Shown here piece by piece: positions 20,601 through 28,480 of a stretch of 64,000 nt of DNA (position 1 is its first letter; the number at the start of each line of letters is the position of its first letter). The notes under the pieces were generated by a model. The model was not told the DNA's origin and did not search any database. It saw only the letters and a program-made list of their open reading frames with translations. A program made the translations under genes and the position numbers. The DNA is from Silanimonas sp. GTDB lineage: Bacteria > Pseudomonadota > Gammaproteobacteria > Xanthomonadales > Xanthomonadaceae. Where the stretch lies: the NCBI RefSeq assembly GCF_027530345.1, contig NZ_JAPZQK010000006.1:124001-188000 (forward strand). Reading direction: 5' to 3'.

Positions 20601-20890
20601 GCCATGCCGGGACGGCTCATCGCATAGACGTGCTTGACGCCTTCGACTTCCGAGAGTTTCTGCTGCAGCGGCACGCTGACGAGCGATTCGACATCGTGCG
20701 CCGACGAGCCCGCGAAGGGCACGAACACGTTCGCCATCGTCACGTCGATCTGCGGCTCTTCCTCGCGCGGCGTGATCATCACCGCGACGAGGCCGAGCAA
20801 CAGGGCCGCCAGCGCCAGCACCGGCGTCAGCGGATTGGTCTGGAAGGCCCGCGCTAGGCGGCCGGATACGCCAAGTCGAGGCTCACTCAT
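17657..20890 (-). CDS. RND efflux transporter permease
   Basis: 1077 aa; ALLLGLVAVMITPREEEPQIDVTMANVFVPFAGSSAHDVESLVS, FSIGILVDDAIVVVENIHRH; AcrB/HAE1-like. Confidence 0.93.
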   Translation of the reverse strand: MSEPRLGVSGRLARAFQTNPLTPVLALAALLLGLVAVMITPREEEPQIDVTMANVFVPFAGSSAHDVESLVSVPLQQKLSEVEGVKHVYAMSRPGMAVVTVEFDVGIPRKDALVRLYNQVFANADFVPPGLGVGPPLVRPMGIDDVPVMGVTLWTDDPQRGATELGAVARALETELKRVPGTRDITTIGAPERAVVVELDATRLAAHGMTVGELQQALAAANVVLQAGERVDAGGTQVPVTVGTFLADANGVADLVLGLREGQPLRLADIATIRESADRPTAYVWHAAGAGAPSGEAAPLEWAPAVTLAIAKKPGANAADITAAIRERLVALEGALIPDGVQATVTRDYGFTANEKAITLIKKLVFATMAVVLLVLVALGWREALVVGAAVILTLAVTLFASWAMGFTINRVSLFALIFSIGILVDDAIVVVENIHRHMTLGGKSLREALPAAVDEIGGPTILATFTVIAALLPMAFVTGLMGPYMRPIPINASVGMLLSLLIALTVTPWLAVKLLSRHYARLGEAGGHGHGGLAARLHGVFDRLMRPFLDPGKGGSRRFKLFAGIGAAVALSVGLVAVQLVVLKMLPFDNKSELQIVVDLPEGTPLERTNALLLELAAELRERPEVLDVQGYAGTSAPVNFNGLVRQYYLREGAALGDLQVNLVDKHDRDDQSHDLARAWRPALQAIAARYGAALKVVEVPPGPPVLAPLVAEVYGPDAATVRRIVEGLEGLARETDGLVDIDTTLEAKASRETVVIDRVRAARLGVSQQAIAQTLALAVGGVDATYLRDGVAKHAIPVRLRLPAGDQARIEELLALKVRAQDGRMIPLVELVEVRREPWEPMLMQKDLLPVAYVMADEAGDVDSPLYGMFSLVGRVDSLDVGVPVAQRFFTAPDDPLAFTIKWDGEWQVTWQTFRDMGLAYAAGLVLIYLLIVAQFRSYVVPLVIMAPIPLTVIGVMPGHALLGAQFTATSMIGMIALAGIIVRNSILLVDFINHEIANGRALADAVVEACAVRAQPIGLTALAAMLGALFILDDPIFNGLAISLIFGIAVSTLLTLVVIPLLYFAWLSGRPRTA

Positions 20891-21956
20891 CGGCGGCCTC
20901 CCGCGCGGCGCGCTGGGCCACGAGCGCCGCGACCGGATCGAGCGCGACGGCCTCGCCCGTCGCCAGGCCAGCGATCACTTCCACGCGATCGCCGAACACC
21001 TCGCCCACGCGGATCTGGCGCAGGCCGACGCGGCCTTCGGGCGACACCACGTACACGGCGGCGATCTCGCTGCGGCGAACGAGGGCGGTGGCGGGGATCA
21101 GCAGGCGCTCGGCCTCGCCCAGCTTGAAGCGCACCTTGGCGGTGTTGCCGGGCTGCAGACCGGTTTCCATTTCCGGCAGTTCGACGCGAACGGTGAAGGT
21201 GTGGGTCTGCGGGTTCGCGGCCGGGAACACGATGACCTCGCGGGCTAGGACGTCGCGGCCGTCGGCCAAGCGGATCGTGGCGGCCTTGTGTTCACGGATG
21301 GCGGCGATGTCGGCCTGCGGCACCTGCACTTCCACGCGCAGCTGGCCCAGCGAGAGGCCCGACACCAGCGGCTGGCCGGGCGCGACGGTCTCGCCGATTT
21401 CGACATGGCGCTGCGTGACGAGCCCCGAGTACGGCGCGCGCACCACGGTGTAATCGACCTGCTCGCCCGCCTGCTTCACGCCGGCCTCGGCGGCGGCGAG
21501 GGCGGCACGCGCGGCATCGCGTCGTGCCGTGGCCTGGTCGAGCTGCGAGCGCGCCACCAGCTGGCGCCCGGCCAGGTCGGCGATGCGGCGCTGGTCGGCT
21601 TCCGCTTCCGCGGCCTGCGCACGCGCCGCACGCAGGGCGGCCTCCGCCTGCGCGCGACCGCTGCGCTGCTCGACATCGGTGAATCGCACGACGACATCGC
21701 CGGCCTTCACCACGTCGTTCACATCGAAGGGCAGTTCGACCACCCGGCCGGCCGTCTGCGCCGCCAACGTCGCCTGATGCACCGCCTGCACCACGCCGTC
21801 CCAGCTGCGCTCGCGCGCGGCGCTCGCCGGTGCAACGGCGAAGGTTTGCAGGCCGGGATCCGTCGACGTGGGGGCCGCGTCCTCGCTGCCCGAACAGGCG
21901 GAAAGCGCGAGAGCAGCAACGAGGGCGGCGGCGAGGGGCAGGCGGCGGAGGGCCAT
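20883..21956 (-). CDS. RND efflux periplasmic adaptor subunit
   Basis: Lipoprotein signal LALSACSG from ATG 21956; VVRAPYSGLVTQRHVEIGETVAPGQPL barrel-hybrid pattern; overlaps permease start. Confidence 0.92.
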   Translation of the reverse strand: MALRRLPLAAALVAALALSACSGSEDAAPTSTDPGLQTFAVAPASAARERSWDGVVQAVHQATLAAQTAGRVVELPFDVNDVVKAGDVVVRFTDVEQRSGRAQAEAALRAARAQAAEAEADQRRIADLAGRQLVARSQLDQATARRDAARAALAAAEAGVKQAGEQVDYTVVRAPYSGLVTQRHVEIGETVAPGQPLVSGLSLGQLRVEVQVPQADIAAIREHKAATIRLADGRDVLAREVIVFPAANPQTHTFTVRVELPEMETGLQPGNTAKVRFKLGEAERLLIPATALVRRSEIAAVYVVSPEGRVGLRQIRVGEVFGDRVEVIAGLATGEAVALDPVAALVAQRAAREAADE

Positions 21957-21967
21957 GGGGGAATCCT

Positions 21968-22171
21968 TCAGCGGAACGCGCAGCCGGACGACAGGCCCAG
22001 CTTCTTGAAAATGATGGCGGCCGGGCAGAAGCCGGTAAAGGCCGACTGCAGCAGATTGAGGCCGATGAACGCCGTGAAGAGGACGAACCACGGCGAGACG
22101 AAGTGGGTCAGGGCGATGGAAAGAAGGGTCATGACGCCGGCAAAAGCGAAAACGGCACGGTCGAGGTTCAT
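21968..22171 (-). CDS. DUF2892 (YgaP-type membrane) protein
   Basis: MNLDRAVFAFAGVMTLLSIALTHFVSPWFVLFTAFIGLNLLQSAFTGFCPAAIIFKKLG, typical DUF2892 including FCP. Confidence 0.9.
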   Translation of the reverse strand: MNLDRAVFAFAGVMTLLSIALTHFVSPWFVLFTAFIGLNLLQSAFTGFCPAAIIFKKLGLSSGCAFR

Positions 22172-22228
22172 GGCGGGACTCCGGGGAAAGAAAGGGCGGA
22201 ACGGAAAGCGCGAGGCGCGGGTCGATCC

Positions 22229-23498
22229 TTACTTCAGGCGCTCGATGCCCAGCGCCTTCAGGATGTACTTCTCGTAGATCGGCTCGGTGTTGCCGGATTT
22301 CATCTTGGCGAGGAAGTACTTCTCGAACGCCACCTTCGCCACATGCACCCACTTGCCGACCTTTGCCCACGTCACGTTGCGGGGCGGGATCTGCGGGATG
22401 GCGACGAAGGCGGCACCCGTGTCGCCCATGTCGGCGAGGCAGATGGCGTTCCACGTCGGCACCTCGTCCGGCTCACGCCCGGCGAGCACCGCGGCGAGGT
22501 TGTGCGCGATCGCGGTCACCATGGATTCGATCATGAAGCCGGTCTTGGGCGCGCCGGTCGGCACCGTCGTGACCTCGACCGGCGGGATCGCCACGCAGAC
22601 GCCCGCCGACCAGACGTTCGGGAAGGCCGGGTGGCGTTGGTGCTGGTCGATCAGCACGAAGCCGCGGGGATTGACCAGCCCTTCGACGCCGCGAACGGCA
22701 TCCACGCCGGTGAAGGGCGGCATGATCATGGCGAAGCGATGGGCGACGGCGTGCTCCTTCACCACGTTGCCACGCTCGTCGAACTCGGTGGCGCTCACCG
22801 TGTCCGCGGTGACGCCGGTGATCTTCGCGTTGGCGATCCACTTGATGTGGCGCTGACGGAGCTCGCTCTCGAGCAGGCCCTTGCTGTCGCCCACGCCGCC
22901 GAGCCCCATGTGGCCGATGTAGGGCTCGGGCGTGATGTAGGTCATGGGCACGCGGTCGCGCAGCTTGCGCTTGCGCAGGTCGGCATCGAGGATCATCGCG
23001 AACTCGTAGGCCGGGCCAAAGCAACTGACGCCCGGCGCTGCACCGATGACGATCGGGCCGGGGTTCTTGAGGAAATCCTCGTAGGCGGCCCATGCGGTGG
23101 CCGCATGCTCGGTGGTGCAGATCGAATGGCTGTGCGCATCCGGACCGAGCCCCGGAACTTCGTCGAAGGCGAGGCGCGGCCCCGTGCAGATCACGAGATG
23201 GTCGTACGCCAGTTCGCGACCGTCCTTCAGAACGAGACGATTGCGGACAGGATCGACGCGCTGCGCCCCAGCACCGTCGAAACCGATCTGCTTCTTGGCG
23301 AGGTGCCCCGCGACGTCGATCTGGATGTCGGCGGCCTTGCGCCAACCCACGGCAACCCAAGGATTAGAGGGCGTGAAGCTGAACTTCCCGCCTTCGCCAA
23401 CGACGGTCACCTCATGCTCGCGCCCAACGGCGGCTCGGATTTCATAGGCGGCGCTCATGCCGCCAAGACCTGCACCGAGAACGACGATCTTTGCCATG
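22229..23498 (-). CDS. Sulfide:quinone oxidoreductase-like FAD/NAD(P)-dependent oxidoreductase
   Basis: MAKIVVLGAGLGGMSAAYEIRAAVGREHEVTVVG, FTPSNPWVAVGWR, APGVSCFGPAYEFAMILDADLRKR; start by hand, +/-1 nt. Confidence 0.85.
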
Positions 23499-23529
23499 GC
23501 GCGCCCCGCATTGGTTTGGTTGTTTTCTA

Positions 23530-23557
23530 ATTTAGCACGCGCTAAAGTTAAGTCAAG
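23530..23557 (-). promoter_or_regulatory. sqr-RND operon promoter with embedded ArsR-type operator
   Basis: Minus strand TTGACT-16 bp-TAAATT; perfect repeat TTTAGC-N4-GCTAAA at 23532-23547 covers the spacer and -10. Confidence 0.55.
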
Positions 23558-23694
23558 CAACGCCCGATCGACGGTCGGCCGGGCGTCGCGTCATCCCCGT
23601 CGGAGGCCCCATGTCCCGCCCGAACGAACGTCGAAGCGCCGGCGGAAGCGGGCTCTGCCGCTTGGCGGGGCCGTCGACCTACAATGACGCGCCT

Positions 23695-24108
23695 ATGCCC
23701 AAGACCACGAACCGCCTCCCGCCGATGGCCGCCGCCATGGCCGCGCAGGCCGAAGCCGCCGCAGAACTCCTCAAGACGCTGGGCAACCCGCAGCGGCTCC
23801 GCATCCTCTGCCTGCTGGTGGAGGGCGAGCATTCGGTCGGTGAGATCAACGCCCACGTGCCGTTGTCGCAGTCGGCGCTGTCGCAGCACCTTGCTGTCCT
23901 GCGGGAACAGGGCCTCGTCGAAACACGGCGCGAAGCGCAGACGATTTTCTACGCCCTCGTCGACGGCCCCGCCCGCGCGATGCTCGGAACGTTGCACGAT
24001 CTCTATTGCCCTACGCCGGAGAGCGCTGCGCCGAAGTCCCGCCAAAGCGCGAAGTCGGCACCACGGCCTACGGCAGCGAAGACAGCCTCGCGTCGGAATG
24101 CCTCGTGA
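23695..24108 (+). CDS. ArsR family regulator, BigR/SqrR-like persulfide sensor candidate
   Basis: LLKTLGNPQRLRILCLLVEGEHSVGEI...QSALSQHLAVLREQGLVETRREAQTIFYAL...TLHDLYC; only two Cys, at positions matching the BigR/SqrR sensing pair. Confidence 0.85.
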   Translation: MPKTTNRLPPMAAAMAAQAEAAAELLKTLGNPQRLRILCLLVEGEHSVGEINAHVPLSQSALSQHLAVLREQGLVETRREAQTIFYALVDGPARAMLGTLHDLYCPTPESAAPKSRQSAKSAPRPTAAKTASRRNAS

Positions 24109-24341
24109 TGGACAGCCTCAAGTTTCGCAGCCTGTTCGCCGTGCTCATGGCCCTGCTGATGGCCTTCCTGATGAGCGCGGTGCTCACTGCGGTGAACACT
24201 GGCGTCGGCGCCGGCTTCGTCGGCCGCTGGCTGCACGCCTTCATCGTCGCCTGGCCGATCGCCATCGTCGCGGCATTTTTCTGCGCGCCCATCGCGCGGC
24301 GCTGGACGATGCAACTGCTCGGAATGGGGGGGCCGCGCTAG
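24108..24341 (+). CDS. DUF2798 membrane protein
   Basis: MDSLKFRSLFAVLMALLMAFLMSAVLTAVNTG...RWLHAFIVAWPIAIVAAFFCAPIARR; ATG overlaps regulator stop. Confidence 0.85.
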   Translation: MDSLKFRSLFAVLMALLMAFLMSAVLTAVNTGVGAGFVGRWLHAFIVAWPIAIVAAFFCAPIARRWTMQLLGMGGPR

Positions 24342-24366
24342 GCGGACCCCACTCTTGCTGAAGTCT

Positions 24367-25095
24367 TCAGGACGCCTTCTTCATCGAGAAGTACCAGTCG
24401 GTCGTCTCGAGCCCTTCGCCGAGTCGGGCCTCGAGGTCCGCGACTGTCTTCGGTGCGCCAACCAGCACCTTGTCACCCGGCTGCCAGCCTTCCGGCGTCG
24501 CCACGCCCTGCGAAAGGCTGGTCTGCAGGCCACGAACGAGGCGGAGGATCTCGGCGACGCTGCGGCCGTTCGTCATCGGGTAATAGACCATCGCGCGCAG
24601 GATGCCGTTCGGATCGATGATGAAAGTAGCGCGCACCGCCGCCGTATCCGATGCGCCCGGGTGGATCATCCCGTAGGCGCGGGCGACGTTCATCGACAGG
24701 TCCTCGATGATCGGGAAGGGAATCTCGACGCCGAACTTCTCCTTGATGTTCTGCACCCAGGCAAGGTGGGAGTAGATCGAGTCGATCGACAGGCCCAGCA
24801 GTTCGCAGTTGATCGCCGCGAAGTCGGCGGACGCCTTGGCGAAGGCGGTGAACTCCGTCGTGCAGACCGGCGTGAAGTCGGCGGGATGCGAGAACAGAAC
24901 CAGCCACTTGCCGCGGTAGTCATCGAGCGAACGCGGGCCGAAGGTGGTCTGGGCTTGGAAAGCCGGCGCGCGCTCGTTGATGCGCGGGAGGCCGTAAGCC
25001 ATCGGCTCGGCGGCGGAAGACGGGGCCGAGGGCGTGGACGCGGCGGGCGCGGCCTTCGGAGCGACGGGAAGGACGTTGGATTCAGAGCAGCTCAT
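24367..25095 (-). CDS. 1-Cys peroxiredoxin (Prx6-like)
   Basis: FSHPADFTPVCTTEF catalytic motif; N-terminal Ala/Pro/Ser-rich extension of about 30 aa. Confidence 0.9.
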   Translation of the reverse strand: MSCSESNVLPVAPKAAPAASTPSAPSSAAEPMAYGLPRINERAPAFQAQTTFGPRSLDDYRGKWLVLFSHPADFTPVCTTEFTAFAKASADFAAINCELLGLSIDSIYSHLAWVQNIKEKFGVEIPFPIIEDLSMNVARAYGMIHPGASDTAAVRATFIIDPNGILRAMVYYPMTNGRSVAEILRLVRGLQTSLSQGVATPEGWQPGDKVLVGAPKTVADLEARLGEGLETTDWYFSMKKAS

Positions 25096-25135
25096 GGCGG
25101 ATCTCCTGGGGGCCGCGCGTGGCGCGGCGAAAGGG

Positions 25136-26056
25136 TCAGAGTGAGTCGAGGGGAACCTTGAGGTAGCGGACGCCGTTGCTCTCGGGTTCCGGAAGAGCGC
25201 CGGCTTTCATGTTCACCTGCAGGGAAGGAACGATCAGGGTCGGCATGCCGAGGGTGGCGTCGCGGGCGGTGCGCAGCCGCACGTAGTCGTCCTCGGCGAT
25301 GCCGTCGCGCACGTGGATGTTCGAGGCTCGCTGCTCGGCGACCGTGGTTTCCCAGCGGATCTCGCGGCCGCCCGGGCCGTAGTCGTGACACATGAACAGG
25401 CGCGTCTCAGGCGGCAGCGACAGCACGCTGCGCATCGACCGATAAAGCGTGCGCGCATCGCCACCGGGAAAGTCCGCGCGGGCGGAACCGCCATCCGGCA
25501 TGAACAGCGTGTCGCCGACAAAGGCGGCGTCACCGATCAGGTGGGTCATGCAGGCCGGGGTATGGCCGGGCGTGTGCAGCGCGAGGGCCTGCAGCGCACC
25601 AATGGTGTAGCGCTCGCCGTCCTGAAAGAGGTGGTCGAACTGGCTGCCGTCGCGGCGGAACGCCGGGCCTTCATTGAAGATGCGGCCGAAGGTGTCCTGC
25701 ACCACGTCGATGCGTTGCCCGATGGCAATGCGGCCGCCGAGCTCACGCTTGAGCCACGGCGCAGCCGACAGGTGGTCGGCGTGCACATGGGTCTCGATCA
25801 GCCACTCGACTCGCAGGCCCTCGGCCCGCACCACGTCGGCGATGGCCTGGGCCGATCGATGGCTCGTGCGGCCGGAGGCGTAGTCGAGGTCCAGCACCGG
25901 GTCGACGATGGCGCAGGCCGGGCCGTCCGGCTCGCGGACCAGGTAACTCACCGTGTGGGTCGCGGGATCGAAGAAGGCCGTGACGCGCGGGGTGGGGCCG
26001 CCAGGGCCTTCGAGGGGGTCATTGGCGCTCATCGCGATGTCCTTGTTCGTCGTCAT
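25136..26056 (-). CDS. MBL-fold metallo-hydrolase, persulfide dioxygenase/BLH-like
   Basis: IVDPVLDLDYASGRTS...WLIETHVHADHLSAAPWLKRELGG, HTPGHTPACMTHLIGD, FVGDTLFMPDGGSARADFPGGDA are typical of BLH/ETHE1-like proteins. Confidence 0.88.
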   Translation of the reverse strand: MTTNKDIAMSANDPLEGPGGPTPRVTAFFDPATHTVSYLVREPDGPACAIVDPVLDLDYASGRTSHRSAQAIADVVRAEGLRVEWLIETHVHADHLSAAPWLKRELGGRIAIGQRIDVVQDTFGRIFNEGPAFRRDGSQFDHLFQDGERYTIGALQALALHTPGHTPACMTHLIGDAAFVGDTLFMPDGGSARADFPGGDARTLYRSMRSVLSLPPETRLFMCHDYGPGGREIRWETTVAEQRASNIHVRDGIAEDDYVRLRTARDATLGMPTLIVPSLQVNMKAGALPEPESNGVRYLKVPLDSL

Positions 26057-26086
26057 GGGAGGCACTCTAGGTCGCTTATTTGATTG

Positions 26087-26119
26087 ATAGAAATGAATAG
26101 TTTTGATCGCTGTGTATGG
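26087..26119. promoter_or_regulatory. Candidate OxyR/LysR-type site in divergent promoter
   Basis: Four ATAG-like elements at 9-10 bp spacing: ATAG 26087, ATAG 26097, ATCG 26106, ATGG 26116. Confidence 0.3.
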
Positions 26120-26132
26120 TAACGTCGAACAC

Positions 26133-27113
26133 ATGGACAACCCACCCAGCCTTCGGCAACTCGAATACCTCGTCGCCCTCGACGCCCATGGCCATTTCGC
26201 GGAGGCCGCGCGTGCCTGCGGCGTCGGGACGCCGGCCTTCAGCAGCGGCCTCGCGGAGTTGGAAGAGCGCCTCGGCGTTCGCGTCGCCGAGCGCGACCGC
26301 CGCCACGTCACCATGACACCGATCGGGCGGCGGCTCGCAGCACAAGCCCAGCGCGTGCTCACGGAAGCCACGGCTTTTGTCGCGCTGGCCCGGCAGGACT
26401 CGCGGCCGATGGCGGGCGCGTGGCGGCTCGGCAGCATCCCGACCATCGCCCCCTTCCTGATGCCGAAGCTGCTGCCGGCGATGCGCGAACGGTTTCCCGA
26501 GCTCGACCTCCGGCTCTCGGAAGACAAGACGCCGGAGCTTCTCGTGCAGCTGGAGATAGGCCACCTCGACCTGCTGCTGATCGCCTTCCCCTACGAGGTG
26601 CCGGGCTGCGACACCGACCGGCTGTTCCATGACAGCTACCGGTTCGCCTGCAGCCCGCGGTGCGCGCTGGCGAAGTCAGCGCGGATCGGCCCGAAGGACA
26701 TCGCCTCGCAGCCCCTGATGCTGCTGGAGGCGTCGAACTGCCTGCACCACCATGCCCTGCCCGTCCTCGAAACGGCCGCGGCGGCGCCGCAGACCACCTT
26801 CGCCGGGACCAGCCTGCAAACCCTGGCGGCGATGGTGGCCGTGGACATGGGCAGCACCCTGCTGCCGACGCTCGCCATCGAGGGCGGCCTGTTGCAGAGC
26901 GCCGACGTGGTCACGCGTCCGCTCGACTATGAGGGGGGGCGCCGGACCTTGGGCCTGTGCTGGCGGCGCGGCCATGCGCGCGCCGCGGAGTTCCGCGAGT
27001 TCGGTGCCGCCATCCGTGCGTGGGCGTCGGCCGCCCGGATCGGCGAGCCCCTCGCGCTCCCGGCAGCCCGCGCGGCGAAACGCGCGGGTGTGCGCGCATC
27101 GAAGCGCGACTGA
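26133..27113 (+). CDS. LysR family regulator, OxyR-like
   Basis: PSLRQLEYLVALDAHGHFAEAARACGV HTH; effector domain QPLMLLEASNCLHHHALPVL...GTSLQTLAAMVAVDMGSTLLPTLAI parallels OxyR. Confidence 0.87.
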   Translation: MDNPPSLRQLEYLVALDAHGHFAEAARACGVGTPAFSSGLAELEERLGVRVAERDRRHVTMTPIGRRLAAQAQRVLTEATAFVALARQDSRPMAGAWRLGSIPTIAPFLMPKLLPAMRERFPELDLRLSEDKTPELLVQLEIGHLDLLLIAFPYEVPGCDTDRLFHDSYRFACSPRCALAKSARIGPKDIASQPLMLLEASNCLHHHALPVLETAAAAPQTTFAGTSLQTLAAMVAVDMGSTLLPTLAIEGGLLQSADVVTRPLDYEGGRRTLGLCWRRGHARAAEFREFGAAIRAWASAARIGEPLALPAARAAKRAGVRASKRD

Positions 27114-27144
27114 CCGGGACGTCGGACGGCGATGGCGTGGCGGT

Positions 27145-27173
27145 TTGTGCATTAGCAACTACTAATGTATATT
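27145..27173 (+). promoter_or_regulatory. tauE-rhodanese promoter with embedded operator
   Basis: TTGTGC-17 bp-TATATT; the 16-bp repeat ATTAGCAACTACTAAT (27151-27166) fills the spacer. Confidence 0.55.
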
Positions 27174-27216
27174 CCGCGCATGTCCATGCCCTCCGCCATC
27201 GACTGAGGTCGCCCCG

Positions 27217-27987
27217 GTGATCTGGCTCGCACTGCTCGGCGCGATGATCGTGGGCCTGTCCTTGGGGCTGCTCGGCTCCGGCGGCTCTATCCTCACTGTG
27301 CCGCTCCTGGTCTACCTGGTGGGCCAGCCGGAGAAAGTCGCCATCGCGGGCTCACTGGCGGTCGTTGGCGGCATCGCGCTCGCCGGCGCCATTCCCTCGG
27401 CGCTGCGCGGCGGCGTCGAGTGGCGAAGCGTCGGCTGGTTCGGCGTCCCCGGCATGCTGGGCACGGTGCTCGGCGCCCACCTTTCGCGATGGATTCCCGG
27501 TGACGTTCAGTTGCTGCTGTTCGCGGCCGTGATGCTGGTCGCGGCCTGGCGCATGGCCCGAGCCGCACCGGCGTCGACCGCAACGGGGACGCCGAGATCA
27601 CGGACGTGGATCGTCATCGACGGCCTTGGCGTTGGCCTGCTTACCGGCCTCGTCGGCGTCGGCGGTGGATTCATGATCGTCCCAGCCCTCGTCCTACTGG
27701 GCGGCCTGCCGATGCAACGGGCCATCGCCACCAGCCTGTGGATCATCGCGCTGAACGCGTTCAGCGGCTTCGCCAAGCACCTGTTCGTTCTCGATGCCGC
27801 GGGCTTGGCCCTCGACTGGACACTGCTCGCGCTGTTCACTGCCGTAGGCGCGATGGGCAGCCTCGTCGGCCAGAAACTCGCATCACGTTTGCCACAAGCG
27901 CTGTTGCGTCGTGGCTTCGCCGCCCTGCTGGTGGTGATGGGCCTCTACATCGTCGGGCGGGAACTGCCCACCTTGCTTGCTTCCTGA
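27217..27987 (+). CDS. TauE/SafE family sulfite exporter-like permease
   Basis: GTG start; MIVGLSLGLLGSGGSILTVPLLVYLVG, GLLTGLVGVGGGFMIVPALVLLGGLPMQRAIATSL. Confidence 0.92.
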   Translation: MIWLALLGAMIVGLSLGLLGSGGSILTVPLLVYLVGQPEKVAIAGSLAVVGGIALAGAIPSALRGGVEWRSVGWFGVPGMLGTVLGAHLSRWIPGDVQLLLFAAVMLVAAWRMARAAPASTATGTPRSRTWIVIDGLGVGLLTGLVGVGGGFMIVPALVLLGGLPMQRAIATSLWIIALNAFSGFAKHLFVLDAAGLALDWTLLALFTAVGAMGSLVGQKLASRLPQALLRRGFAALLVVMGLYIVGRELPTLLAS

Positions 27988-28027
27988 CCTCGCCGCGAGA
28001 GCGGCGTCCCTTGCCGAGGAGAATCCG

Positions 28028-28411
28028 ATGAAAACCGTGCAGGACCTGGTGGCCAACGCGAAAGCCCGCATCCGGGAAATCGACCATGCGGAACTCGAAA
28101 CGCTGCTTGCCCAGGGCGCGCCAATCATCGACGTGCGCGAGCCCGGCGAGTTCGCCGAAGGGCGCATCCCCGGCGCGGTGAACATTCCGCGCGGCGTTCT
28201 GGAATTCGAAGTCGACGGTCATCCGGCGGTGAATTGCATCAAGGACCCGGCGTTGTCGCATCGCGAGACACCCGTGATCCTGAGCTGCCGAAGCGGCGCA
28301 CGGAGTGCCTTGGCGGCCGCTGCATTGAAGGACTTGGGCTTCGCCGAACCCGTCTCACTCGCCGGCGGGTTCATGGGCTGGACCAACAGCGGCAAACCCG
28401 TGGAGCGCTGA
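28028..28411 (+). CDS. Rhodanese-like sulfurtransferase
   Basis: IIDVREPGEFAEGRIPGAVNIPRG and active-site loop CRSGARS. Confidence 0.92.
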   Translation: MKTVQDLVANAKARIREIDHAELETLLAQGAPIIDVREPGEFAEGRIPGAVNIPRGVLEFEVDGHPAVNCIKDPALSHRETPVILSCRSGARSALAAAALKDLGFAEPVSLAGGFMGWTNSGKPVER

Positions 28412-28480
28412 TCGCGAAGTAACTTCCGCTGTGCTCCGAACCGGAAGGCCCTTGGCGAATGGCGCATCGCTGGATGCGCC

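Noticed and set aside
14753-20857. 2034-aa plus-strand ORF, the longest in the track
   Set aside because: Antisense to the MmeI-like gene and the RND permease, which both carry recognisable motifs; His/Arg/Gln-rich low-complexity product typical of GC-driven spurious ORFs.
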